A stretch of DNA of 64,000 bases from Mallotus nudiflorus (GCA_947683625.1 CANTUR010000675.1:1116001-1180000), one strand, 5' to 3'; counted from the first letter of the stretch, positions 38,695-50,185 are shown. Notes: generated by a model from the letters alone, not told the origin. Made by a program: numbers and translations.

Positions 38695-39640
38695 AATGGT
38701 ATTATGGCAGTGGATGTTCAAGGCACATCATAGGAGAGAAGGAGTAATTCAATAAGCTTGATGTTAAGGATGGAGGACATGTTACATTTAGAGACAATGC
38801 AAAAGGAAAAATTATTGGCATTAAAGAAATTGGTAATTCTCAATCCTTAGCTATACATCATGTGTTGTTTGTTGATGGTCTTAAACATAATTTGCTAAGT
38901 ATATGTCATTTATATGACATGGGAAATAAGGTAACTTTTTATCCTAGAAATTGTTTTATTAGTAGTCTTGATGAAAATAAAGTAATTTTTAGTAGTGAAA
39001 GAGTAGATAATGTTTATGTTATTGATTTGAATAAGATTGATAATAAAGACATCAAATGCTTAGTGTTTATTTCCCATAACACATGGACATGGCATAGAAG
39101 GTTAGGACATGCAAATTTTGAATGATCTTTATAAACATGAACTTATGATTGGTTTACTAAAGATTGAATTCACCAAGGATAAACCTTGTGATGCTTGCTA
39201 AAAAGGAAAACAATCCAAGTCCTCATTTAAGCTAAAAAATGTAGTGTCCACTTATAAACCACTGGAACTTATACATATGGATTTATTTGGACCAACTAGA
39301 GTTGCTAGTCTCAGTGGAATGCACTATACCTATGTATTGGTTGATGAATACTCTAGATTTACTTGGGTATATTTCCTTATGCATAAAAATGATGCATTTA
39401 AAGCTTTTGAAAATTTTACAAAAAGAGTTAAAAAAGAAAAAAATTTTGTATCTCCTCAATTAAAAGTGATCATGGAACCAAATTTGAAAAATTCTATTAT
39501 AATGAAAATGGTATTTTACATATATTTTCTTCTCCTAGAACTCCTTAACAAAAATGGGGTTGTTGAAAGGAAAAATAGAACTCTTTTGGAAATGACTAGA
39601 ATAATGCTTTATGAGTATAATTTACCTCTAGACTTTTAGG
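38695..39640 (+). pseudogene. S2 protease remnant, GAG-pre-integrase and integrase, broken
   Basis: The protease active-site block reads YGSGCSRHIIG near 38,700-38,735, where DSGCSRHMTG is usual, so the catalytic Asp is replaced by Gly. VLFVDGLKHNLLSI and WHRRLGHANFE (38,862-39,125) are the pre-integrase part. The integrase core 39,244-39,639 has ELIHMDLFGPTR, VDEYSRFTW and a GVVERKNRTLLEM block with the catalytic Glu. The middle Asp region is frameshifted. Confidence 0.8.
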
Positions 39641-40259
39641 CGAAAGCCATTAACACATTTTGTTACATTTCAAACTGAGTTTTTAAAAACTAATTTTGAA
39701 CAAAACATCTTATGAGCTACGGAACAATAGATAATCTAAAATCTTATATTTAAGAGTATTTGGATACAAGTGCTTTATAGTAAACATGAAGGATACTTTT
39801 GGAAAATTTGATTCTAAAGCCAATGAAGGAATTTTCCTAGGCCATTCTATTTCTAGTAAAACATATAGAGTTTTTAATAAGAGAACTCTAGTAGTTAAAG
39901 AGTCAATGCATGTTGTATTTGATGAATCAAACTCACTTGATCCTAGAAAGGATGTTTGTACTGTTGATGATCTTGTTGGTGACAATGAGATTATGGAAAC
40001 TTAAAAAGAAAATGCTAGTAAGCCTTTGGAACTTGAAGGTCCGAGTAAGGAGGATAATGAGGAGACATCTAAACCTACCTTAAAGGATGAACTTCCAAAG
40101 TATTAGCAATTTAAAAAAGCTCATCCTTAAGACCTCATTATAGGTGACAATACAAAAGTGGTAACTACTATATCTAAATTAAAGTATATTATTAATTTAG
40201 CCTTCATTTCTCAAATTGAGGAAAAAAATGTTGATGATGCATTGAGTGATGAATTTTAG

Positions 40260-41748
40260 GTCCTTTCCATGTAAGAAAAGGTAAATCAATTTGAGAGAAA
40301 TAAGGTTTGGACCTTGGTTCCTAGACCAAAACATAATACTATTATAGGCACCAAATGAGTGTTTAGAAATAAGAGGAATGAATAAGGTGTCATAACTAGG
40401 AACAAAGCTAGATTAGTAGCTAAAAGTTATAACCAAGAAGAAAGATTTGATTATGATGAAACCTTTGCCCCTATTGCAAGATTAAAAGCTATTAGAATGC
40501 TACTTGTATTTACATCATTCATGGATTTTAAAATTTATCACATGGATGTTAAAAGTGCATTTCCAAATGGTTTCATTGAAGAGGAGGTATATGTTGAGAA
40601 ACCTCCGAGTTTTGAAAATTTTGATTCTCCAAATCATATTTTTAAATTGTCAAAAACATTGTATGGATTGAAACAAGCTCCAAGAGCTTGGTATGAAAGA
40701 TTAAGCAACTTCTTACTAGAGAAAGGGTTCTCTAAAGGAAAAGTTAACACAACTCTTTTCATAAAGAAATCCAAGAATGATTTATTAGTTATTCAAATAT
40801 ATGTTGATGATGTTATTTTTTATGCTACTAACCATTGCCTATGTGAGGAATTCTCTAAGCTAATGCAAGGAGAATTCGAAATGAGTATGATGGGAGAACT
40901 AATATTCTTTCTTGGATTACAAATCAACCAACGCAAAGATGGGATTTTCATTAATCAAACCAAACATGCAAGAGACGTTCTCAGGAAGTTTGGCATGCAT
41001 GGAGCTAAGACAAGCAAAACTCCAATGAGTACGACAACTGAACTCAACAAGGATACGAATGGAAAAACCAATTAATGAAAGGTGATTTAGAGGTATGATA
41101 AGATCCCTTCTTTATTTAACTCCAAATGGACCTGATATTATATTTGCTACTTACTTATATGCTAGATTTCAATCAAGTCCTAAGGAGTCTCATTTGAATG
41201 CTACTAAAAGGATTTTTAAATATTTTTATGGAACAATGCATTTAGGACTTTGGTATCCTAGAAGTTCCTCCTTTAACTTAATTAGTGATTCAAATGTAGA
41301 CTTTGCTGGTAGTTTACTAGATAGAAAGAGTACTTTTAGAAATTTTCAATTTTTAGGACAATGTTTAGTTTCTTGGTTTAGCAAGAGATAAATTTTAGTT
41401 GCCTTGTCCACTGTTGAAGCTAAATATAACAATTATTTATTTTTCATAGGTCTTATGGCAAAAACAATAATTGTTGGACTAAGGTATAAAAATGGATCAC
41501 ATTCCTATCAAATGTGACAATAAAAGTGTTATAAACCTTAGCAAGAATCCCATTAAGCACTCTAGAATTAAGCATGTAGACATTTGACATCATTTTTTGC
41601 ATGTTCATTTTCAAATTGGTGATATGTCACTTTATTTTATTGGTACAAATAATTAACTTGTTGATATCTTCACCAATCCTCTAAATGAAGAGAGATTGAA
41701 TTTCATTAAACATGAACTTGACATGATTGATGGTTCTAGTCTGTCTTG
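40260..41748 (+). pseudogene. S2 reverse transcriptase and RNase H, broken
   Basis: RT 40,497-41,075 contains MDVKSAFPNGFIEEEVYVEK, TLYGLKQAPRAWYERL and the catalytic QIYVDDVIFYA near 40,800. RNase H 41,095-41,391 has GPDIIFATYLYARFQ, LNATKRIFKYFYGT and LDRKST, then decays to the pol end (HELDMIDG) at about 41,748. Early stops separate RT from the upstream linker. Confidence 0.85.
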
Positions 41749-42114
41749 ATTGTGTTAATTTTGCTATATTAATATTTTAATTTCTTTAAGTTTTCTTTAT
41801 GTTTATTTTTGGTATATAATACTTGCTCATTAGATATATTTTTGGTGTTTGTTTTAAAATCTTATTTTTTTTTTGTAAAAACATGTGATGTTAATTTGAA
41901 TTACATTGATCTTCTTTATTTTTAATTTTTTTTATGAAATATTTTTTAATTCTTCCTATTTTGCAAAATTAATAATTAATTAATGAAACTTTCATTAAAT
42001 TAATTATTTTAATTTTTAGCAAAATATATCCTTCTTTAAATGAGTTCATTTCATATACTCATTTAATTCTTTTAAAAATCTTCAATTAATTCAAAATAAA
42101 TGCAATTAAATTCG

Positions 42115-42517
42115 TAAGGACTTAATTGCAAAAAAATTGTAAACTTTTATTGTTAGGAACTTGGTCCCGCCTAGGAACAGATCATATACCAATCAAGACA
42201 TCATTTGTTAATCTTGTATTTTTACATAGAACTTATCCCAATCAGGATCTCACTCGAGACATCATGTCCCGACCGGGACAGAGGCATGTCCAGACCTGGA
42301 CATTGAACCTGACAACATTAGGATTTCAAATCCTATCAACCTTTTAACTCCCCAATCAAAATGAGGAATGATTTTTGAGGTTCATATTTAATTCAAATTC
42401 AAATTTTGAACTATTTCCAACCCTAATCTATTGCCTATAAATACCACTATATTTTTTATCTCAATCAAAATTTTCTTTTCTCTATAAATTCTTTATATAT
42501 TTCTCTTTTCTCTCCTC
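42115..42517 (+). promoter_or_regulatory. S2 leader between pol and ORF3: LTR-like promoter region with palindromes
   Basis: Begins GGACTTAATTGCAAAAAAAT, which parallels GGGACTAAATTGCATAAAAA in the S2 LTR (about 35,680). It then has palindromes ATCCCAATCAGGAT (42,235), a CTCGAG unit (42,247), GTCCCGACCGGGAC (42,266) and GTCCAGACCTGGAC (42,288). TATAAATA lies at 42,436, about 80 bases before the ORF3 ATG. The order and spacing of the units match the LTR (12, then about 20, then about 20 bp). It looks like a copy of the LTR promoter placed before ORF3. Confidence 0.7.
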
Positions 42518-43696
42518 ATGGCTCCTAAGAAACCAAGCAAGGTTTATTCCTCCTCTTAAAATCCTCTTTCTAAGAAGGATAAACCTAAGAGAACACACTC
42601 TCCATTCTCCTATTATACTCAAGATCTCAAGAAAAGAATGTCTCAATTTTCCAAAAGAGAGCTTTCATTCCCTCAAAATTCATGGATGAACTCTCAAAGA
42701 AATTGGTTGTTATGATAAAGTCAAGGATCTTCTTCTCAAAGTTAGGATATATGATTTTGCTTTGTCATTTTTTCCATCTTATCCTTCTCTCATTGTTAAA
42801 TTTCTTTCATCATACACTCTTCGTTCTGTCAAATTTGATGATGCTAATCATCAAGAGTTTGATACTCTTTTTGGTTTTTTCTAAGAGGGACATATTCAAG
42901 TTAACCCTCATCGCCTTACTTCTTCTTTTTAATATGAAATAAAAGCTCCTAATGCTCCTCAATTCTTTGTCAGACATACTAAAGCCTCCCACATCAAATC
43001 CAAAGCACTTTGGTATATTTATTGCTTTATTACTTATTCTATTAATAGTACAGCTCTTTCCAATGAAGCTCTTTCTCTTGATGATCTTTTCATCCTTTAT
43101 TGCCTTCTTCATGTTGAAAATATTGCTTTGGGAAGATTTTTACAATGGAGAATTTGGCTAATTAGTGATAGTAACACCGGTGCAATTTATAATGGTGGAA
43201 TTGTCATAAAATTGGCTAAATTCTATAATAGTAATCTTCATCCTCTACCTTCTACCAAGCCTATACTTATTGATGAATTTTTATCAAAAATTCCAAATAA
43301 TTCACTTCTATTAATGTAATTTGGGTTTGGAAACATGACCTTGGAGCAAGTGAAAATATTAAGGATATGTTTTAAGAATTGGAAGAATAAGAAGGCCAAG
43401 ACAATGGGGAAGAAGAACAAACTCATAATGCTCCTCTAAGGAAAAGGATAAAAAGTAAAGGTACATTAACTCAAGGTGCTCAAGCTTAAGATGATGAATC
43501 TCTTTGGGTAGGATAAATCTTTGAACATATGTCCTTGATGGAATCTAACTTCAATTCTCACTTTGATGAAGTTGAATCCAATTTTAATATGTGTTTGAAT
43601 CAAAATGATAACACCAATGCTCATCTTGAACATGATATCCATCATATTTATGAGCAACAAGGCTGTACTTGCACCTATCCTCCTCCTTTAGAATAG
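42518..43696 (+). pseudogene. S2 ORF3, env-position protein, broken
   Basis: Starts MAPKKPSK (S1: MASKKTTQ), with a basic, Ser/Pro-rich N terminus. Conserved blocks are LSLDDLFILYCLLHVE, GRFLQWRIWLISDS, GGIVIKL and FLSKIPNN around 43,070-43,315. The stop is TAG at 43,694-43,696. Internal stops and shifts break it. It corresponds to the third ORF of Sire-type elements; the function is unknown. The promoter-like leader before it suggests its own transcript. Confidence 0.75.
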
Positions 43697-43710
43697 ATAT
43701 TATTTGTATC

Positions 43711-45985
43711 TATAGACGGTAGGATTTAGTGTGTGCCCAAGATTTTAGAAACTACAACATTTTTTGGGCTCAAGGCCTTAGGGAACACACTATTATATCA
43801 CAAAGACATAGCATGGAGATGAGGAGTCACCACCCAGGGTAATAATTGGGACAAATCGAAATAGTGGTACATGATTCTCTAAAAGAAAGCTAGCACCATA
43901 ACTAGGAGATTCTGGGAACAAAATACTAACTTCTCTTAGTCTTGTGTTCATTTATAATTATTTTATGAATTACTATCTTATTCTCTAATTACATGCAATT
44001 TTATTTAAACCCTAATTAAAAATCCATTTAACCCAAAGGCAACAAGTCATAAAATTACATGTAGAAATGCATACAAAAGGCAGTATCCCTATGTCTAAAC
44101 TAGATTAATTTTGTTAATTAAAGTTAGCAAGTTCTACATATTTAATTTACAAGTAAAATGAACCAACGATGGGTCTACATTTTAATTGAGTTAGTGAGCC
44201 TAAATGTACTTATTTAAATTAACTAAGGAAATAAGCCTATTGTTTACAAATTTTTAAAAAGAAATTAGATTAGTAAGTGGGCCTAAGTCTAGCTTAATTT
44301 TAACTCAAAAAATAGAGCCTAAGTCTATTTATTTTAAAAGAAATTAAATTAATGGGTTGAGCTAAATCTAAATTAACTTTAATTACTAGAAATGGGCCTA
44401 AGGTCTAATTAATTTTAAAAGAAATAAAAATACATTAATGGGCTGAACTAAAGTCTAAGTTAATTTTATTAATTAATAGTGGGCCTAAATCTTATTCACC
44501 TAAATGGGCCTAATTTAATTTTAAATAAATTAAAACCTAAAAACCATTTCTAAGCCTATTTATTAAATGGGTTAGAACCTAACGTAGGCTTGGGGCTAAG
44601 AAGGCATGAGAACCAAAAGCAAAACCTAATTCAACAAAGATACAAAAAAAAAATCAAAACAATAATTTTTACGTGATTTTTCTAAGAAACCCGAAATCAA
44701 TTTTATGCAACCCTAAAATTAATCTACTGCTATCATTGATTTTAATTAAATTTTACCAAATTGAGCTTATATTACTAATCACTTTTTAGTACAGAAAATT
44801 AAAATTCCACTAATTTTCCTCTATTGGGGCTACTACAAACTACAGTGTAGGAAATTAAAACAAATTAATTACTATTCCCAGAAAAAACAATGAACAAAAA
44901 ACTACAAAAAATAATAAACCCTAAATTTTATAGGGATTTCATAAATTTAGTCCATGGCATCCTATGGATTCTTCAATGTAGTCATTGCCAAAATCTCACA
45001 TCACTAACCTCACATCCAGAGCACCACATCACACGAATAAAAGAATAAAAAACAATAAAAGATTTAATCAATAACGACTCAATCAATAAATAAAACAAAG
45101 AAATCAAATAAAAAATAAAAAAAGAATAGAAAAAGAGTAGGGATGTTGTGCAAATGCTGTTTGAATGCCCCTTAGATTGGGCTTATCAATGTTTTGAGAT
45201 TGACTTTGTTTTTTTTTCTTAATTTTTTGGACTTTAAAAGCAAATAACGTATTTTTGTTGATTTCCCGAAGGTTTTGAAAATAAAAAAATGAAGAGCTAC
45301 GGTGTGTGGCTTTTTGCACAGTAAAGAAAATAACTAGGGTTTTTTTTTTCAACTCTTTTTTTCATCCCTTTTCATAGACTCTGCCTCTCAGCTTTTAAAG
45401 CCTGGCCTAGCAACCTCCAACTCCTGTGATCACGAATGGAAGTTGCATGATATTGGGAGCAAGAGGAGGAGTCTAGTTTTTTTTTTTTAACTTTCAATAT
45501 CAAGATAAAAAGATGAGTGATAGAGTTTTGAAATAATCAAAACTCACACATGCAGGGACATGTGGTGTCCTAGACTAATAAAAAAATTAAAAAATACTGA
45601 AAAAAATCAATTTTCAGAGTAAAAAAATCAATTTTTAGCGAAAATCGACATTCTAGAATGCCGACCAACATATGTAATGCCAATTGGCATTACTTAATGT
45701 TGACTGGCATTACATAATGCTGGTCAACATTACGTAATGCCAGTCAGCATTAAATGCCGGTTGATCACTTTTTTAAATTAAATTTTAAAAAAAGTCCTCG
45801 AAAGTTTCTAATTTTTATAATCAAATCCCTAAAAAACCAATTTTGTAATTAAATCCACAAAACATAGCAATTTAGTCCTTTAAATCATGAAACTTGACAC
45901 AAGAGATCAATTCTCGATCAGATTTTCATCATAGGGGATTTCGTTGCATGCATGCATAATTGCCTGCCAAAATTGGATGCTTACA
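43711..45985 (-). repeat. A 3' LTR
   Basis: 2275 bp. In element sense it starts TGTAAGCATCC and ends CCGTCTATA (a decayed ...CTACA). It is homologous along its length to the B 3' LTR (57,324-59,395), which is inverted relative to it. It includes about seven short GGGCCTAAGTCTAATT-like repeats (44,170-44,570) and the palindrome array at 45,658-45,767. Confidence 0.87.
45658..45767. repeat. 20-bp-period palindrome array in A LTR (ATGC-CGATCG-GCAT type)
   Basis: 14-bp units start at 45,658, 45,677, 45,697, 45,717, 45,737 and 45,754; four consecutive steps are 19, 20, 20 and 20 bp. Unit 2 with its flanks forms a perfect 20-bp palindrome, GTAATGCCAATTGGCATTAC (45,674-45,693). Linkers (TACTTA, TACATA, TACGTA) are themselves near-palindromic. 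Differences between units are largely those expected from CpG decay (CGATCG to CAATTG). Confidence 0.9.
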
Positions 45986-45999
45986 GTTGCCCCCCTTTA
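45986..45999 (-). promoter_or_regulatory. A polypurine tract
   Basis: On the minus strand TAAAGGGGGGCAAC sits directly before the LTR start TGTAAGC. It shows that A is transcribed from the minus strand and that the PMD gene is antisense to it. Confidence 0.8.
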
Positions 46000-46059
46000 T
46001 CACTGGTTGCTTAATAAATTGCAACAAAGCAATTGTAGCACACAATTTCAAAAGAAAAA

Positions 46060-47070
46060 ATTAAGGTACTTCATTATATCCTAATTGACATGTTGATGCT
46101 TACATTGTTGAGCAATTTTAAGCAAGATGCTATATTTAATATGTTTCACTATATTTCCTATTGAATGTTTAGTGAAACTTATGCATTTCGCTATCTTCCA
46201 TGTGGGACGGCTAGCGACTCATGATTTGAGAACATGTTATAGCTTTTATGGAACATCTAGCAATAATACCATAAATATTGTGTAGTGTTTGGTGAACTAC
46301 ACTATATTCCCTTTGGGTCATCTAGTGACAATGGATTTCGTTATATTCCCCATGGGACGTTTTAACGAAATGAGTGTAATGATTCTCACTATATTCCTTG
46401 TAGGACATCTAACGAGACTTAATTTGAAAAAAGTGCTATAGTTCTTGTGGAAAATCTTGCAATAATATCATAACTACTATGTAGTGTTTGGTAAACTGCA
46501 CTATATTCCTTTTAGGATGTCTAGTAAAACTTATGCATTTCGCTATATTCCCTGTGAGACATCTAGCAACTTGTGATTTGAGAATATGTTATAGCTATTG
46601 TGGAATGTCTAGCAATAATACCATAACTACTGTGTAGTGTTTGGTGAATTGGACTATATTCCCTTTGGGACATCTAGTGACAATGGATTTTGTTATATTC
46701 CTCGTGGGACATTTTAACGAAATAAATGCAATGATTCTTGCTATATTCCTTGTAGGATGTCTAGTGAGCCTTGATTTAAAAAAAGTGCTATAGTTCTTAT
46801 GGAACATCTAGTAATTTGATAAATTTAAAATTTCACTATATTCCCTATGGGATGTCTAGCGACAATGGATTAGCAAAAAAATGTGTTATAACTCTTTTGG
46901 AACACCATAACTACTGTGTAGTGTCAAGTGACAAAAGGTTTAAAAATTTTCATGTTATAATTGCTATTGAAGCACATAACACGCTGAATTTGAAATTCAT
47001 GTTACGACTACTGTGCAACACATAACATGATAATCTTAAAATTTGTGTTTCAGCTATTGTGTAGTATGAA
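46060..47070. repeat. Tandem repeats of A (GACGTCCCACAGGGAATATA type)
   Basis: On the plus strand the unit reads TATATTCCCTGTGGGACGTCTAGC with linkers of variable length. The units form a higher-order pattern in which ...GTTATAGCT..TGTGGAA.. boxes alternate with ...CTATATTCCCT.. boxes, ending in CTACTGTGTAGTGT-type repeats. The same block is present, inverted, in B (56,340-57,190). Hypervariable repeats next to the 3' LTR are usual in Tat elements. ORFs here are products of the repeat. Confidence 0.85.
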
Positions 47071-47479
47071 ACAAATTTTGAAATCTTTTGATTTGAAATG
47101 ATGCATGTAAAAATGCAAAACTAAATTCTATATTTTGTATTCTGTACTTGATAAAAAATTCAAAATTTAAATACAGATGCAATTAATAATAATTCATTAA
47201 TTGATGACATGAGTTAAATGAACCAATTAAGAATTAAACCCTAATCAAGATACAATTATGGATGAAATTGCAAAGGAACAATTGATTTTGAATGCAAGCA
47301 TAGTCAAAGGACCAAAATGGATATTTTCCATTTATAATAAGCTTCCCTCCTTCTTTTTTGATGCTATTCTTTCATTTTCCTCTCCATTTCTTCTTTTTTT
47401 TTTTTTGCTTTTTTTCTTTGATTTTTTTTTCTGTTGATTTCTTGCTCATCCAAAGTTCGATTCATGATCTATCATATCC

Positions 47480-49950
47480 TATGGCTGACCCATAACACAT
47501 GCTATACAGAGGAGTAAATATTCTAGTTGACCCAACCATTGTGCCTCTCCATTTTCCTCAGAACAACCTTAGACTTTGAGAGGGTTTTATTGTGCTTCCT
47601 TTGACTCGCCTTCACCTTCATAAGTGCACAGATGTGGGCAATGAGGTAACACTTCCTCATTTTTGTTTATTTATGTAAAAATTTATTCATACAGTTAGTA
47701 ATCAGAGTTAATTTCAAAATGCAAATTAGTGTATATGTTGTTAAAATTAGATTAAAAAATCACTCAAAAAATGCATGAAAAAATTAAATTTAACCCGGGA
47801 ACATAGGATTTTAGTTGAATGGCCGACCAAAAGTCTGAAAATCCAAGTCAAAAGTCTAGAAATCAGTCAGCATTTGTGCAATGCCAATTGGCATTGTACA
47901 ATGTCAATCGACATTGCACAATGCTAGTCAACATTATGGAATGCCAATCAGCATTCCACTTTGCTGATCTAGGATTTTTTAATTTTTCAATTAATTAATT
48001 ATTATTATTATTATCCTCAAAATTCTCCTAGCGACCGATGAAATTCATGGGCTATTTTCACATAGCTCTTGAATTATTTCACGAGCTGCCAAAGTTTATA
48101 GCGCAATTAGTATGGGCCTCTAGGTTTAGACAATTTATTACTAGGCTTCTAACAGCTCAAGGGAGGTTCAATCACCATTCTTTATTTGCACTTATTGAGC
48201 GGTGGATGGACACCACCCACACGTTCCATTCTCGTGTAGGCAAGTTGACTATTTTGCCTATAAGTTTTTCTGCGATCACCAGGATTGCCTTTGGAGGGAC
48301 TCCCATTTCCTTCAATATCAACTACTGCAGTCTCCCTGAGCATGTGTGGAGTCAATATGTGTGAGATTTGATTAGGTTTGTTCCAACGTGGAAGAATTAG
48401 AAGAATGTTCTTCTTTTATCATTAGTGGAGGGATCAGACGTCTTCCTACCACCTCTCCTTATCAGATTGCCCATAAGGCAAGGTGTTTCCTTCTGATATT
48501 GCTTGGCACGACCCTCTTCTGCGAGACTAATCATGAGGTAAACATTGCCCTTCTTAGCCCTCTTTAAAACTTAGACCAAGTTATCACCCTTGATTGGGGA
48601 TCTGTTGCATTGGCTTATCAACATTATAGACTAGACACTATTTACAGACGTGCTATTACCATGTATGACTTTTGGCACGCTTTGCATGTACGTCATCCCT
48701 TTTTCTTTACTTATTTCCTCTTTCTAGATCTGGAGTCTAAAGATTTGGCTAATTTGTGGCTTTAGTGCTATCAATTTTAATAGGAGGCTCCCTCTGATGT
48801 AGAGATGGGGCTCTTCCCATCTAGTAAGCGTCAGGAACACTCTGTAGACTTACCGCAATAAGCTAAACACTATTGAGTAGCACCTAGTAGGAAAACATAA
48901 TCATTAGTATTTCATAATTTAATTTTAGTTAAACTTAATAACATGATTTTTTTAGATTAATTCGAATTAGTTAAGGGAGCAGATGATGTCTAGAGGTATA
49001 ATTTCATGGTTACTGAAGTACAATTCAAGGACATGAGGGTTTTACTCCTTGGTTATAACTGTCAGATGTCGTATTTAGGAGAGTGGGTGTATTGGTGGAA
49101 TTCTGGAACTTCTCAACACTGTATTCCATCTGATGTTCCTCTCTCGATGTTATACAATTCTCATATGACAGGTTCAGAGTTAAGAGAGGCATTATAGGGA
49201 TATGATGCCATAATTTTTCTTAAGTGATCCCGCCATTATCAGTAGTTCATCCATGAGAACCTCTTGGAGTAGGTTCCTGATGACCAAGCTGAGGTAACTT
49301 TTGATCATTTATTTTAATACTTAGATCACTTATTTTCTTTTCTCGTAGTTGAAGAGATCGGCTCCCCTGCCGATGAGGTGATAGAGCAGGCAGCTAGAAC
49401 TACTCAGGGGGTTGAGACTGCTCTTGAGCCTGAGATTGTACTTGAGGTATTTAGGCCTAGACCTAGTCATGCACAACATACTCAGCATATTGGGACCAGT
49501 TGTGAGGGAGCCTTTATTAGTGCTATTTTTGGTGATATCCCCCTTCCTGATAGATATATGCTCTACTGGTCCCCTACTATTCAAACTCTAGTAGAGCACA
49601 AATGCATCTCAGTGATGTTTAGCTCCCCAACTTTTCTCCAGCAGATACTTCTCATGTGAGTTTGTTTGTTTTATTTCTTGTATTACCTGTACACTTAGTA
49701 TTGATGTTAGGACAAGTTTATAAAATAGGTCCCCTAAACACAAGCAAAGTATTTATATGGACTCGCCTTGTCTCAGAGGTTATTTACCATACAAGTCACT
49801 GAGAGTTGGTAGATAAGTATATACACTTATTATGAAAATGTATGCATGATATGCATATGATATGATGTTTCCTATATATACAGAGTTATTCTACGAATCT
49901 GGAGTGGGAGAATGAGATGTTTCATCGGTAGCTTGCAGATTTGGCATAAA
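47480..49950 (+). pseudogene. A antisense accessory gene: plant mobile domain (PMD) protein, multi-exon, broken
   Basis: Six candidate exons on the plus strand, set by alignment to the B copy: about 47,480-47,645, 48,032-48,687, 48,728-48,886, 48,956-49,293, 49,349-49,655 and from about 49,882, each at GT/AG-like sites. Exon 1 keeps PLHFPQNN and ends DVGNE. Exon 2 has the PMD hallmarks: a FALIERWMDTTHTFH block (48,186-48,230), IAFGGTPI, a GTTLFCE-like block, an L..DLD.V....W region near 48,570-48,600, and FWHALH at its end. PMD proteins (the MAIN/MAIL1 relatives) occur in plants as host genes and in transposons. Stops and a 1-bp deletion (exon 2 is 656 bp against 657 in B) break it. It is antisense to the retroelement. 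Confidence 0.78.
47646..48031 (+). other. Intron 1 of the A PMD gene, with a 20-bp-period palindrome array
   Basis: Donor GAG/GTAACA, acceptor CTCCTAG. Inside, 14-bp palindromes start at exactly 47,881, 47,901, 47,921 and 47,941: ATGCCAATTGGCAT, ATGTCAATCGACAT, ATGCTAGTCAACAT and ATGCCAATCAGCAT, separated by 6-bp linkers. These are the same family-specific words as in the A LTR. Confidence 0.85.
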
Positions 49951-50185
49951 CCCCCACAGCATTGCTACTTCATCTGTCAAATCTCTAGATACTGATCATC
50001 ATGATGACCCTAGCAGAGGATGGAGCCCATGGCCTAATAGTGGAGCCCGGGATGACTAATTTTAGGCTATCTTCATTTCAGACTTGTAGTCATGTCAGAC
50101 TACCTTCTTGTACTAATCTATTTCAAATTTCCCTTTCTTGAAATTAGACTTGGATGAATAAATGGTCCTAAGTGAATTTTTTTTT

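Larger units (their letters stand above)
35506..43710 (+). mobile_element. S2: Sire/Maximus-type Ty1/copia element with third ORF, interrupted by element A
   Basis: 5' LTR 35,506-36,589, degenerate primer-binding site 36,592-36,603, gag from 36,662, protease, integrase, RT, RNase H to 41,748, a non-coding leader, and ORF3 42,518-43,696. At 43,711 the LTR of the gypsy element A begins, so the 3' LTR of S2 must lie beyond the window. It is homologous to S1 along its whole length and equally decayed. Confidence 0.87.

Noticed and set aside
45658..45767. CRISPR-like appearance of regularly spaced palindromic repeats
   Set aside because: The spacing is a 6-bp linker, not a unique spacer; the repeats are only 14 bp, lie in plant retroelement LTRs, and no cas genes exist here.
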